Shown here: positions 51,101 through 63,089 of the stretch, piece by piece
Numbering within the stretch: position 1 is the stretch's first letter
Layout: each line of letters begins with the position of its first letter
Origin: Cardiocondyla obscurior
Lineage: Eukaryota; Arthropoda; Insecta; Hymenoptera; Formicidae
Direction of reading: 5' to 3'
DNA: 64,000 bases
Assembly: GCF_019399895.1 (NCBI RefSeq)
Contig: NC_091864.1
Coordinates: forward strand, 1,156,001 to 1,220,000
Translations under genes and position numbers: made by a program
Notes under the pieces: generated by a model
The model's database searches: none
Seen by the model: the letters and a program-made list of their open reading frames with translations, nothing else
Told to the model about the DNA's origin: nothing

Positions 51101-52572
51101 CATCAGTCCACTCGCCGCGAACGCGCCAATTCTTGGTTTCATTGAGGGAGTGAATGCGCTGTTTGCGTCAGAATAATAAAATCAGCCGAACGGCGATTAA
51201 AAATAATAATTATCTTAATTTGTGGCTGGGAAACTTTCCTTTGCGTCCCTGTAATTCTTTTCTTATCTAATATACACTTCGCTGCTTGTTACATGTTCAT
51301 TTTGCCTTCTTCTCTTTTCTCACGAGAAAAGTTTCGTGCTCTCGTTGTACAAATTACCGCCTCGCTTTGCCGTAAGGAACTGGTTTGGAACGCGCGATTG
51401 CAACCCGCGGCGGAGTACCCGATGGAGCAGATCGAGACGGAGACGAGTCGGAGCCCGACGGGCAACATACAGAGCTTCAGCCCGACCTGGGAGATGCTGC
51501 AGGTACTTTTCAATACGCTCCCGTCTGCGTGTCCCTTTTTAATCGTTCGCGCCGCGCGATGCGTTGCTGAAATTGAAACGATTCTCACCGGTAACGTCGC
51601 TCTATCGTTGCCGCCCCGTAAATGCTAAAGAAATAGTAAAGCGACGTCGCGAGTGGGAATTGCCCGAGTCTCGGATAAATGTAAAACGACTGTTAACGCA
51701 GGAAACGACGGCACGGCTGCTGTTTATGGCCGTCAGGTGGGTGCGTTGCCTACCTCCCTTCCAAACGATATCAAAGGACGATCAGTTGCTACTGCTGGAA
51801 CGATCCTGGACGCAGCTGTTCCTCCTTCACCTGGCGCAATGGTCCGTCTCCTGGGACATTACCGCTCTCCTCGAGGACGAGCAAGTTCGCAGTCGATTAC
51901 CCACGGACGACAATCTGACGAACCAAGAACTGGTCCTCATTCAGGTTTTTATCCTTGAAAAAGAAAAGTGTTTTTGGACTTCTTTTTCGATCTTCAACTT
52001 TCATTAAACGTTCTCAATAACGAAGAGCGATTACGCTACGACGTATCGATTTAATTTTCTCGTTGTTCAATTAATTTTTTTCATGCCTCTACTTTTGCCT
52101 TTTATTTTCTCAGCAGACTTGCAGGATTAGTTTTAATTCTTTCGCGTTCCAGGCTATAATATGCCGATTCAGGCAACTGTCGCCCGACTTCGGCGAGTGC
52201 GGCTGCATGAAAGCGGTGGCTTTATTTACGCCAGGTAAAGAGCGAAACACGGATAATTGTCATACCGCCGTAAATGCGGCACGTATGTTATTCACAATTG
52301 TCGATCTTTAAATCACAGAAACGGTAGGCCTGCACGCGGTCCAGCCGATCGAAATATTGCAAGACCAAGCGCAGCGGATTTTGGTAGATTACACGAGATC
52401 GCGGTATCCGCAGCAGCCCGGCAGAATCGGTAGGTTAATGATTCTGGTCGGATATCTGAGGTGCATCTCCTCCAAGACCGTGGAGCGTCTATTTTTCCAC
52501 GAAACCATCGGGGAGATACCGATCTCGCGCCTGCTAGTCGACATGTATCAAATGGAGAAGTATATCAATTAA
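39134..52572 (+). CDS. dsf: NR2E nuclear receptor, dissatisfaction-like
   Basis: Nine coding exons: 39134-39143, 40877-40957, 41159-41320, 50083-50260, 50757-50961, 51377-51502, 51702-51944, 52153-52234 and 52319-52572, giving 446 residues in frame. Exon 1 encodes only MGT plus one base. The DNA-binding domain starts at about residue 12: finger 1 is C-X2-C-X13-C-X2-C with P-box CDGCSGFFKRS, and finger 2 is C-X9-C-X9-C-X2-C with DKTHRNQCRACRLAKCF. It ends in MNKDAVQHERGPRKPK, the NR2E signature. A short Pro/Gln-rich hinge leads to the ligand-binding domain (about 210-446) with ILMSAEECQ, TARLLFMAVRWVRCLPPF, DQLLLLERSW and the C-terminal FFHETIGEIPISRLLVDMY. The nine-residue D-box spacing, MGT-G-DRLLDI start and CDGCSG P-box fit Dissatisfaction better than Tailless, from remembered family sequences. 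In flies Dsf is a neural repressor acting in sexual behaviour. NR2E6/PNR-like is the main alternative. The least certain acceptors are those of exons 5 (50757 or 50760) and 6. Confidence 0.85.
39144..40876 (+). other. First intron of the NR2E receptor gene with a pyrimidine-rich tract
   Basis: The 1.7-kb intron opens with a donor GTCAGT and within about 25 bases enters a long pyrimidine-rich tract (about 39167-39305: 14 T, then TCTATCT, CTCTCT and TTTCTTTC units). The rest is AT-rich, with nothing coding that I can support. The acceptor is TTTCTGTTTCAG at 40876. Confidence 0.7.
41321..50082 (+). other. Third intron of the NR2E receptor gene (8.8 kb)
   Basis: The intron separates the zinc-finger exons from the hinge. 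It holds GC-rich islands at about 42470-43030, 43680-44080, 46200-46500 and 47340-48070. It also has a (GT)n run at about 47881-47900, a 20-T run at 46791-46810 and a pyrimidine-rich tract at about 49400-49660. No nested gene is supported. The islands could be enhancers or alternative promoters of the receptor; that is inference. Confidence 0.6.
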
Positions 52573-52624
52573 AATAAACGTCGCGCATCGTACGCAGAAA
52601 AAAAAAAAAAAAAAAAAAAAAAAA
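52573..52624 (+). other. AATAAA at the stop codon followed by a 27-A tract
   Basis: The TAA stop (52570-52572) is directly followed by AATAAA at 52573-52578, and 19 bases later by 27 consecutive A (52598-52624). It looks like a polyadenylation signal followed by an encoded tail. Because the upstream gene has eight introns, it is not a processed copy. The A tract may be chance slippage, and longer 3' UTRs further downstream remain possible. Confidence 0.5.
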
Positions 52625-54819
52625 GAAGTTAGAGCCGCAAATTGGGTGTAACATGAAAATAATTAACATATGTTTCTGACGACTGGGCATTCTACTTGCA
52701 AAAGCCGTTAAACTACTATCCGCTATACTATCGCATTTCTAAGTAAAATTTATGTCATTGCTTAAATATATATATGTATATCAAATAGTAATTTCTTTCT
52801 GCATGACTCAAATATAAAAAGACGACGGAATGAAATCTGCATACCCAAGCAGACTCAATTACTTCAATTCATATATCCTAATGGTCGATGTAGAAAGAAA
52901 TAGTAAAATTACATTCGCTTTTTTTTTAATTGCAAGCCCGAGCTTCGGCTCAACGTACATTGCAAAATCGTTTTAACAATCAGAATAATTTTTCTACCGA
53001 ACCATTTCAACCATTCGTTTAAACAATCTCGATTTTTGTAAAATAACAAATAATTTATTTATTAATATAATAATACAGTAATCTATTATTATTATTATTA
53101 GGTACGTATTATTTAAGATTGTAACTATTTTTTAATCATATTTAGAGTGTATACTAGACGGAGTGCAATTGATTGTAAAACCGTAGTCGAAGAAGTAATC
53201 AAGAATCTATAATGTATTACCTGTCCCTTTCTGTGATCTTTAAGTGAAGAAATATTACGCCAGTTCAATTTGTTAAATAATGATACGCGAAATAAATATC
53301 GTATACGTGTCGCGTAAGCATGAAGCTAAGTTATACGATAAAGATATCACGTAGGTACCGAAAGTACCACGATATAACGATGTAAAAAGTGTGGTATAAT
53401 AATGGTGCTCTAATTTTTCATTTTGTATCGCTGCTTTAGTGAAACAAATTTATTTGTAGGATTTGCTCGCGCGCAGAATTATTAATTTTATTATTACGAA
53501 TAACGTCCGGTAAAATAAAATGAAAGAACTGTATCATAAAATAAACCTGTGCTCCATTCTACGATTGTAAATGTTAGCAATTTCGAATTTTATGTTAAAT
53601 AAAATTATTAAATTTATAGTACACTTACGTAAAAAGTATTACGGCAAACGAAACAAGCTCTCTATTCTGCATTAATAAATGTCTCATACGAATATTAAAC
53701 TTTGTCGATAATATATTAAAAGATCTTTCATTATCATAATCTAAAGTGTATCGTCAATATAATATACGTAATATGTTTAAGATTAAATATTCTTTACTGA
53801 AATAATTAATAATAAAACTTTTTCTTCTTTCCAATACATCATATGAATTAAAATACGTGATTTTCTATTTATTCTAAATTTTTATTTTTAAATTGTAGAA
53901 ATTGAAAAAGAATTTCTTTAATATATATCTAAATAATAATGTCTAAATTCTAAATAAAAAAATATAACTTGTACAGTTATGAGTATTAATATAAATTTTT
54001 TATATAAAAGTTTTTATATTAAATTTTAAACAATGTTAAGATTTATGGCTTGAAGAATTCTGCTGTATCAACGCAATCATTTTATCTGCGTTCAGTCCTT
54101 ATCTGAAATACATCCCGCAACTTTCGTAGAGGGCATCACTTGCTTGCAATAATTGAAGACTTCAAGAATCGGAATACACACACGACGTAAGCCGTAGAGG
54201 TAGGTAGCGCAGACTAAATATACCGTCGTATTTACGAGATAGTTGGTACGCTATCTACGTGCACGCCTCACGTTCCACGTGTTCTAATATTTTTAACGAT
54301 GACACCACAGCAGGCAAAGTACCGAAACCCGTTTTATACTGCTTGGCCGTAGAGAGTAAAGTGGAGAAGACTATTTTATAAAATATAAAAATTGCACCCG
54401 CAACAAGAAATTTTGTATATCTTTAAACGTAAAAATCCTCAACTGTGAGATCTTTATATATTTTTTATGTACGCTGGAAGGCAGATATGGGTGTTTGCTG
54501 CGCCGGCGGCAGCTAGCGAACGTGACTCTAGCGTCGTGTGCGTCGAGTTTCACATGTGCCGCATGTATGTACCGCGCCGGCCGGTTGCCGATGACCGATT
54601 TCTTTCCGTTTTCTTATTCTCTGCCTCCGTAGCATAGGATTACTTTACGCTATCCGCTGTCGCCGCAGAAAATATATCTGCTCTTCAATGTACAAAAAAA
54701 AATGTATAAATTATACTGTACGACGTAATATAATCGATCCACTGATTAAGATATCAAGTGATAGTCTATAATTAATTTTCAGACTTTAAAATTTATTATT
54801 TAATTATTTGATAACCACT

Positions 54820-55090
54820 CAGAAAACCCTACTTCCCCATACCTTCGTCACTAAGTGAGGAAGGCGAACGATCATCGATGACAGCCACCCTAACATAAAG
54901 CCGGGCGACATGTCGTTCTCACGCTCAGAGAAGAGGGCTGCGTCTCCTCATCGTGGTTACATCAACTCCCATGTTAGGGAGGGTGAATGAGATCAACTCC
55001 TACAGAACTGATCCTGTGAAGTATGATCTTAAAGTTAAAGTCGCCACGGCCCTCCATTTATAGTATCGAGAACTGAATTTTAACACTGAG
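54820..55090. other. Unassigned moderate-GC block with a short inverted repeat
   Basis: Between two AT-rich stretches lies about 270 bp of distinct composition without homopolymers. It contains a short interrupted inverted repeat: CACCCTAACAT at 54886-54896 against ATGTTAGGGAGGGTG at 54971-54985. I do not recognise it as a tRNA, snRNA or known transposon. It could be a repeat copy or a structured non-coding element. Confidence 0.3.
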
Positions 55091-55465
55091 TAACACTTAG
55101 CCGAGATTGCCCTCTGGTAATACAATTGAGAATTAACAAAGCCGTCTACGTAGAATGCAATAGAATTTAAAACTGCTTCTTTCGCGCGGGTGTTGCTTTA
55201 TTACGTAAATAATTAATATAGAAGAAATAAGAGAAATAATACAATCATTTGATTAATAAAAATTAATCTATTTGATCAGTGAGTTTCTAAGATTTAAATG
55301 TATTCTATGTATCGCGCAAGTAATAATTATTATAAGATAGTCTACTCCGTTTATAATACAAATGAAGATCGTTCACGCAGTCATAAAAGCATTAAAGTCA
55401 TAAATCATATAAAAAAATTAATAAAAAGTTTTGATTATTTTTTTTTTTTTTTGTGAGAGAGCTGT

Positions 55466-58166
55466 CTACACTAATTGACTTGTGATGAAATCTAGAAAAG
55501 ACGTAACTCTCGAATATACGCCTGGAAAACCTGGCTCAGCGCATTTGAAACCATACGAGACAACTCCAATAATGTAATACATTCGTTGATTTTGAGGATT
55601 GGGAGACATTAACGGCCCACCACTGTCACCCTGAAAATCATTTCCCATAAATTCATAAATGAAACATATTAATAAGATATTCTTAGTAAATTTTTCGTAA
55701 TTAATTTATGTTTGTCGAAGTATTTAAGAAATCGACAAGAAAAAAAAGAGAGAGACAGCGATTCCTTTTCCTTTACCTGACAGGCATCTTTTCCACCTCG
55801 TGCATAACCCGCACATAAAACGCGATCGTCGATCACTGTTGAAGGGAAATTTCGAAAAGCATGTTTGCACGTTTCTTGCGGTTGTACGGGAAGTTGCGTT
55901 TGCAAAAGTCGGGCGCTCGATGGTCCATCTGAAAAAGAAAAGTATTTTTTAATAAATAAAAAATTATTTTAATCATTTTTTTTAACTACATAAACGTAAA
56001 AATAAATTTGTAATTTATCTCGTGTGTTACTTACGGAAATAAACCGATCCCCATCCAGCGATGAAAGGATATGTATTATCTAAGTTTCTGTTTCTCATAA
56101 AATCGTCTACCGGAAGACAAATAGGATGAACCAGTGCTAAAAATTTAAGAAGTACATTGATTTATCTTGTGACAAAAATTTAAATTTAAATACCTTTTAT
56201 TTCTTTAAAGAACAATTATATAATTACGAAATATCAAAAGAAAAAAAAATTAAAATTAAAGGAGCTTACCCGTGAACGGTACTTCTTGGCTCGTTTTCAG
56301 AATCGCCACGTCGTTTGTGTAGGTCTTAGGATTGTACCCAGGATGAACCGTTTTCTTTTCAATAAAGTCCTCAAAGGGATACGCGCCGTCATAATCATTA
56401 CTGAGATCCAAATCGCCAATGCGGACTTTGTACAAATCCGATCGTCCGTAAACGCAATGCGCGGCGGTGAGCACGTGTCGGCTGGAAATCAAAGCGCCGC
56501 CGCAAAGCCATTTCGGGACATTTGGGTTTCTCGAATTCGTGTAACCGAGAGCGGTGACCCAAGGCCAAGCACCTGCACAATTAATCGACAGTCATTGTCG
56601 GCAACTTACGATAATTAAACGCCGGTTCAACACCGATTCGAGTCGTCTAATATAATTTCTTTTTCCCGTAAACGAGCGTCGTCGATATTTTAATTATTAA
56701 TTATTCGAAAAAAAAAATGTTTGCATTTTTTCATAATTAAAAAATCATTCGCACCTAATGCAGCCGGCTCGCCGCCAACGACTCTACGTAGAGTCACATT
56801 ACTGTATCCGCAATTGGGTGGGTATAAAGGTCCATACGGGGTGTTGGTGATTTCCTTGCGGCCTCGATCGTCATCCACGCCGTTATCTGTACCACCTGTG
56901 TTACCGCCGTCAATGTTCGTCGGACAGCAGACCCAAGGATCATTTCCTAGGTACCCGCAAACGGAAGCGCGGAGAAAATTGGCCACCTGCGGATTTCCCT
57001 GATTCGATTTCAAAAGATTCAGCAGCATCCCGCACGATCTGATACTGATGCACGTGCCGGCCTGTCCCTGCGGCGTCTGGCATGCATTGCCTGCAAAATT
57101 CATATTAAAAATCATACACATGTATGTATATATAGCAAACATTTTCGAGATACGTTTAATTAAAAATTGTACAATTGCATCGCAATTGTAAAAAAAAAAA
57201 AAAAAGAGCTACATTTAATTATTAAAAATAAATTATACTACGCAATGTACATAACGCATGTGAATGATTTCTAATCATTGGAATGCCGATCGACGTTCTA
57301 CGAAAAGATAATAATACCCGCCGCAAACGCGTCTTCGAATCTAATAACTTGTTAATGACGAGTTTAAGGTATTCCGATGATGATTTATCTCGTGTATGTA
57401 CGTACTTAGCATTTACAAAATTGACGTACACATGACAATACTAAATAAATTATTAAACAGAGAAATAGATATTTCTCAGAAGGCGTTAGGCTGCGAGGAA
57501 GATATTATTTGAAATGCAATGTCGCAATGGTCAACCTTCACCAGTGGCTTGACCGCATACTTGAAACTCTCGTTCTCTCGATTTGAAGGTTTCGGCCTTG
57601 GTTGTATTCGGACAGTTTTACGTCAGTATAATTATAATTTCTCGGTGTACAGTGTATGTAACGGGAAGTAATGTAAAGCGTTTCATTACGTGGTAAATTA
57701 CTATTATATGACAAAATTAATCTGTCGCGATCAAAAAGATATCTTTTTATAACAATGCAAGCACTATTATATAAAAATAATATCCATATATAACTGTAAT
57801 TCGCGGGGAAAGATGTATCTTTTTTTATTGTGATACATTTTTTTAATATTAAAAGAAATACAATTATTTTATTATATTAATTAATTATTAATATTATCGA
57901 GTTAACGTTCCAACGAAAGATAAGTGTACAAAAAAAAAATACAACAGTATATATTTATAAATCTAAACATATTTTTTTAATTGTCAAAATAATAGTTTAA
58001 CACGTTGAAGTCTTCTATTTTTTCTTTAGAAAAAAAAACGAAGCTTCTGACGAGATTATAATGGAATCCATAGTTTCAAAATGATGATAAAAAGCATACC
58101 TTGAGAATGCGTCGACGGTATTAATGAATACAGTAAACCGATGAGCACCAATGCGACAGCCTGCAT
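55466..58166 (-). CDS. Clip-domain serine protease, trypsin-like secreted zymogen
   Basis: Six exons on the minus strand: 58166-58100, 57090-56755, 56572-56270, 56136-56035, 55928-55777 and 55630-55466, giving 374 residues. The first exon encodes a signal peptide (hydrophobic residues 3-15). A clip domain spans Cys26 to Cys78 with the six-cysteine pattern ending in VCC and 24 residues between the third and fourth cysteines. A Gly/Asp-rich linker and Cys116 (expected to pair with Cys242) lead to the activation site after Arg125, before VVGG. The catalytic triad is His173 (TAAHC), Asp222 (TNDVAIL) and Ser323 (GDSGGP). Asp317, six residues before the serine, predicts trypsin-like cleavage after Arg/Lys. 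Family members act in haemolymph cascades leading to Toll activation or melanisation, and close relatives occur as venom-gland proteases in bees. The AWPWVTALGY and VIDDRVLCAGY blocks fit that hymenopteran group. Its physiological target is not readable from sequence. Confidence 0.95.
57091..58099 (-). other. First intron of the clip protease gene
   Basis: A 1-kb intron separates the signal-peptide exon from the clip-domain exon. It is AT-rich with A runs at about 57189-57204. Nothing else in it can be supported. A separate signal-peptide exon is a common arrangement in this family. Confidence 0.8.
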
Positions 58167-60614
58167 TTTTAAAGTCTTCCTAAAAGCACAATATCACATG
58201 TTATTTTATTATTCATTCAAACTTAGAAGTAAATTATTTCTATCCCGAAAATATTTAATTCTAATATCTAATATCTAAAGGAAGCCTTAGAACGTAAAAT
58301 TCTCAATGATGTCATCGCGATAACGTCATTGAGACTTTAATTATCACCTCAATGCTACTTCGATGTTACTTTGACGTCACGTTTTTATCTATCTTTTAGT
58401 TTTTAAAACTTAAAAAAAATAGAAAGTAAATTAATCCGGGATTAAATATCCGGGATTAGTATTTAATAATGGAAACGGACAATAACAAGTCCTCTTCTAT
58501 CAGGAAATTTCCACAAATTTCAAATTGATTAACATTATGCTCAGACGAAGATACAATTTATTGCACGATGATATAAGTTGCTGAACAAGATGTATAATCG
58601 AAAAAGTATCATCCATATATTAATGTAAACGTAAAAAACGCGGCATTACCACTTAATTTATGATAATAATAATTAAACGATAGGCTTTTTTGTACTTCTT
58701 TACAATGCTTAGCACATTGTTATCGCGTATAATTTCGCAATTATTTATTCGTATGATGGTAATACGCAAGAGTAACTTACGTACGTTCGCAATATTGCTG
58801 AGTTTACATAAATCTTGTTTTGATAAAATATATGTTGCATGTCAATGTGTAAAAGACACGTGGGAACTGTGTGATTCATATAAACTTTCGATAAGGTTGT
58901 TTACTATTTTTTTTTCTTTTTTAGAAGTAGGATTGATTTTACGCTTCTCAAGTATATATTACAACGTACGTAAATTATGTTTCATTATTTCTCTAATATT
59001 TATGATTGCGTGTAATTATAATCAGAGGTAAGTTTTGTTCGTTCACAAAGCAGACGAAATAAAGTTTATAAATATAAATCATTCGAAATAAAATATTAAA
59101 GATAAAAATAAAAATTAAAAGGTACAAGGATAATTAGTAAACTGTCATGTTCGAGGAGGTTTCAATGCTCCAACGTTATAATTGGTGTAAAAATAAATTT
59201 TGTTCGGGTTACCGCAACATTGAATAAATTCACAATTTAATCGTAACGAATGAGTGTAATATTTTAAGGATTTGCATTCTTGCATGGCGACATTGCCAGA
59301 GGATTCCCCGGCGATTTCACCTCATGGTCAAAGTTAATTACAAGAATTATATTCTGAGTACTTCGCATCGATACAATCGGTCTGAATTCAGTAAAAAAAA
59401 AATTATATTATATCAAAGACACTGTAAAAAATGCGTAGCACAACGAAGATTACCATAAGATATTAATTAATAAACACCATAAAGATATTAATTAATAACT
59501 TAAACTCCGACTATAATCGCAAAAAAAAAAAGGAAAAAATATTATTCTCGTAAAAATTCTAAAAGCTAAATATTCTACGATCTTTCTAAACCAATTTTTC
59601 TTAAATTATTTTCAATACTCCAAGTTAAAGACAATAATTGTACACACAATTTTTACAGCACTTCTATATGCGACACTGGTACAACTGAATTTAAAGAGAA
59701 ACAGAAACTAAAAGAAATTTCAATATCCTTTACACACACACATACGCACTAGATAATAATTATTTCTATTATCTGCTTACTATAATTGTCGATATAATCT
59801 AGAAATTGGAGTGGATCAACGAGAGTCCTAACGACGAATACCGCACGCGGACTACTGAATTGCTCCTCTCCGATGCATTCATTTTATAACGGACAGTCAG
59901 TGAACAATCTTTCTAGACTGTGATATAATTGTATGCGCGTTAAAACGAGACGTTCTTCCGCGTATTCATACTGATGTAATTAACGCGGATTACCCAAAAA
60001 ATTAGAAATACGTTTATATACGAATTTATATACATTTTACAAAAAAAGAATGCATTAAATCTGATTGATAAAGAATTAAAAAAATAGCGTTTCACGTTCC
60101 AATATAAAATAATCGTCATAACTTGATAGCCTTCGCTTTAAATATCTGCACTTAATCTTTTTTCTTTTATTAACGTAACAATAACCGTAAGATATCGTTT
60201 AATAAATGATGCAGTTTAAAAATATTACTTTGTAAAAAAAATATATATAAATAATTTCCAATCGATTATTATTCCAATATCGCAAGCGATTGTTATTGCG
60301 GTAGACGTTCGCTTTTTTAAAATCAGAACTTGAACTTTTCTTATTGTTAGACTATCAATTCTGGCGGACAAATGAATAGTCGATCGTTATCGCGAATAAT
60401 CTGAAAAAATTTATGACTTTTAAACAAGGCTCTTAATTTATAATTACATTCCGTTTCTTTTCAAGAAAGATCCGACAAAAGGAGAATCTAGTACAGGATA
60501 TCGACGAGAAAAAAAAAAAGAAAAACAATTTAATTTCGGATGAGTCACTGGGAAAAATCGCCTCGCTGCTAAACTAGATTAATTAAAAAAATCTTTTTCA
60601 ATGCCCCGCGCCGT
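58167..60614. other. Spacer upstream of the protease gene, no supported gene
   Basis: AT-rich DNA. The part near 58167-58700 is expected to hold the protease promoter, but I see no decisive element. A plus-strand frame at 58690-59031 is rich in Leu/Ile/Phe as AT-rich frames often are, and resembles no family. There are several A runs (about 59391-59402 and 59520-59531). Confidence 0.5.
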
Positions 60615-60860
60615 TTACTTTCTCGATACCGGTTCCAGGCAACTCGAGTTCGTTTGAGATTTCTGGATTTTACGCTTCGTAGGCGACCTCGTAACGCGGT
60701 TCGTGCAATCGTAGTACGTACCCATATGACGCATAATCGTATCATAATAATTTCGCGCGTCCTCTTGTAACGCCGTGATTCCGCGTATGCGGTAATTCAC
60801 CGGCGGTACAAGAACGGCGATCGATCCAGCAACTCGATAGACGCGGGAATAATAATACAT
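60615..60860 (-). CDS. Candidate small ORF, 81 residues, no recognised family
   Basis: An ATG-initiated frame on the minus strand in a local island of higher G+C inside strongly AT-rich DNA. The product has a mixed, protein-like composition: a hydrophobic stretch near residues 10-21 (VAGSIAVLVPP), a middle with EDARNYYDTIMRHMG and a basic Ser/Thr-rich tail. I recognise no domain. The frame could be a lineage-specific gene, an exon of a longer gene with unseen partners, or chance. If it is real, the nearby Arkadia-like gene on the same strand would lie 2.2 kb upstream of it. Confidence 0.2.
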   Translation of the reverse strand: MYYYSRVYRVAGSIAVLVPPVNYRIRGITALQEDARNYYDTIMRHMGTYYDCTNRVTRSPTKRKIQKSQTNSSCLEPVSRK

Positions 60861-63089
60861 ATAAGGCGTTATTTAATTTCAAGGCCGCCTCGCGCCGCGA
60901 GTTTTTTATCTTTCTTTTTATTAATTCGCGTCGTTAATTCCGCCAGATTGATTAGCGTCGAGATCGCGAACAGATTTTCTATGGTTTTAATTAAACAAGG
61001 TGGTAACTCTCTTTTTTTTTTTTTTTTTTTTACGGGTCGTGTATTTTGTATAACGTTTAGTCTAGTTGCAACAGTAAATCGGTATTTTGCATTATCATCC
61101 TATTTTATTATATACACAGTATAAACTCCTATTATTTATACGAAAGTATATATAAAATTATTATTTTTAAGTTTTTCCAATATATATATACATATCTTAT
61201 AACTATAATTAATATAGAGGTACATACACATGTATATATGTCCACCTGCTCTTATTTCGCAAAATAAGAAGCCGAATTACGTCTAACTACTTGATTGTAT
61301 ATGGCAAATATATCTTTTTTCTTTTTGTTCTTACGTTCCTTGAAACAGGAAACGCATTACATATCACCTCCGAAACACGAATTCAATATTTAAAATTTGC
61401 TAACGTACCCGATTAAACAACCGTTAAAATTTGTTATATAAAGTAAAACGGTCGTTGAGATGCTTCCCTCTGTCCCCTAATAAATCAATCTTGATAGATA
61501 TTATCGGTATATGGCAGTGTATAAAAATGTTTCTGCGATAACAATCGGTTTGTTAATAATAAAATAATCGTGAGATCGTCGTTATACATATTCGGACGAT
61601 AAAAATTTATAATCCAGCAGAGATATATAAATCTTCGTTAAAACTTAGACTGCAAACCTTCGACAATGATAAATACAATACTTCCCTCATCTCAATTCAA
61701 TTCTTTTAATGTCAAACCAGCAACGGTTAATTCTGCAAGTATGTTATACGTGGTACATTTTTACGTGTTACCTATTATATATTATATATTTTTTATCGCA
61801 CATTAACAAAATAAAATTATTCACGTCACAGTATTAACTTGAACGCTGTGTATATATACGTGGGTGTGTGTATGCATGTTATGTATGTGTGTCAACGTGT
61901 GAAGGTACTAATGTGGCAAGAACAATCTTTACCACAAATCGTTATAATTATAGAACAGTAATATTATTTTGATTCTATTATGTAACAGAACATATATATA
62001 CAAGAGTGACAATATATATAAGGCCTGACGATAGAGTGACTTTTTTTTTCGTAGTTTTCATAGGTGCATTGGCGATTATCTTTAATGTAAAATCGTTTTA
62101 TAGATCAGATATTCGTTTACGCTTATAACTTAAGCTAAGTCTTTGGCTTAGCGTCGATAGTAGTATTCGAAGAAATTTAGTATAAATTCTTAATTGAATA
62201 CAAGCCTGTTGTATCATTTTCAATATTATTTCAATTGACGCTGCTTTTAAAATTCAATTAAAATAACGTCTGTTAAGAAAAAGAAATTATAAAATACACT
62301 AGCGATATTTTTAAATAAAGAATCGATACCAACTTGTAATAAATATAAATAAAATTTCGGATATTCAGATCTATGCTAATAAATGTCCAGAATTAAATTA
62401 AGATCTAATAATATAAATATATTAATATGAAAGACAAAATTAGAACAGAGTTACCGTTTGAATTATCGCTAGTATAACGTGAATACTTGAATTTTGTTAA
62501 GATCACAAATTTAATATAAGCATTACAAAAATTTACACAGTCAATGAAATATTTACAGGAGTTCATTCATAAGTTGAAATACACTGAATGTATATAATTT
62601 ATATGTATATATATATATATCTTGTATACCCGAAGTTATATCGATATAGAATCAAATCGAGTTGCTCTTTGTATATATATATTTTTAATTCTACATCCTT
62701 TTAAAATATGCATATATCCCCATAAAATCATATAAAGAATGTCGAATATTTTTATAATATTAATTTTGTTTTATATATTTATAGATAAAAAGATAAAAAT
62801 TAAATATTAATAAACCATTAGAGGTTGCTAAATCAATTTATCATTATCAAGACATAAAAATTATAGATGTCAAATGTGCAATTAAACAGTGACAACTCTT
62901 CTTGTCTTCTTTGAGGAACTTCGGCTGATGCTTTGTTATTTTGATTATCAATAACATTTTTACATTATTTCATAATAGTAATGGTAACCCAGTGCAATTT
63001 TTTTTTCCTGGACCATCTTGAAATGTATGATATCATATATATGTTACCTGATTACATTTCAGAAAGAGGCAGATATGGGAAACCTTAAA
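60861..63089. other. AT-rich spacer and probable 3' UTR of the Arkadia-like gene
   Basis: Very AT-rich sequence with TA repeats (for example about 61181-61192 and 62606-62621) and an 18-T run near 61013-61030. The part next to 63089 is presumably the 3' UTR of the minus-strand RING ligase gene. I cannot choose a cleavage site among many possible AT-rich hexamers. There is no coding potential beyond random frames. Confidence 0.5.

Larger units (their letters stand above)
52573..55465. other. 3' UTR of the NR2E receptor and spacer to the protease gene
   Basis: AT-rich sequence following the receptor stop codon. AATAAA at 52573-52578 abuts the stop, and a run of 27 A begins at 52598. From 54480 to 54680 and 54820 to 55090 the composition becomes less AT-rich, with no coding potential I can recognise. 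Minus-strand polyadenylation of the protease gene could use AATAAA at 55197-55202. Confidence 0.5.
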
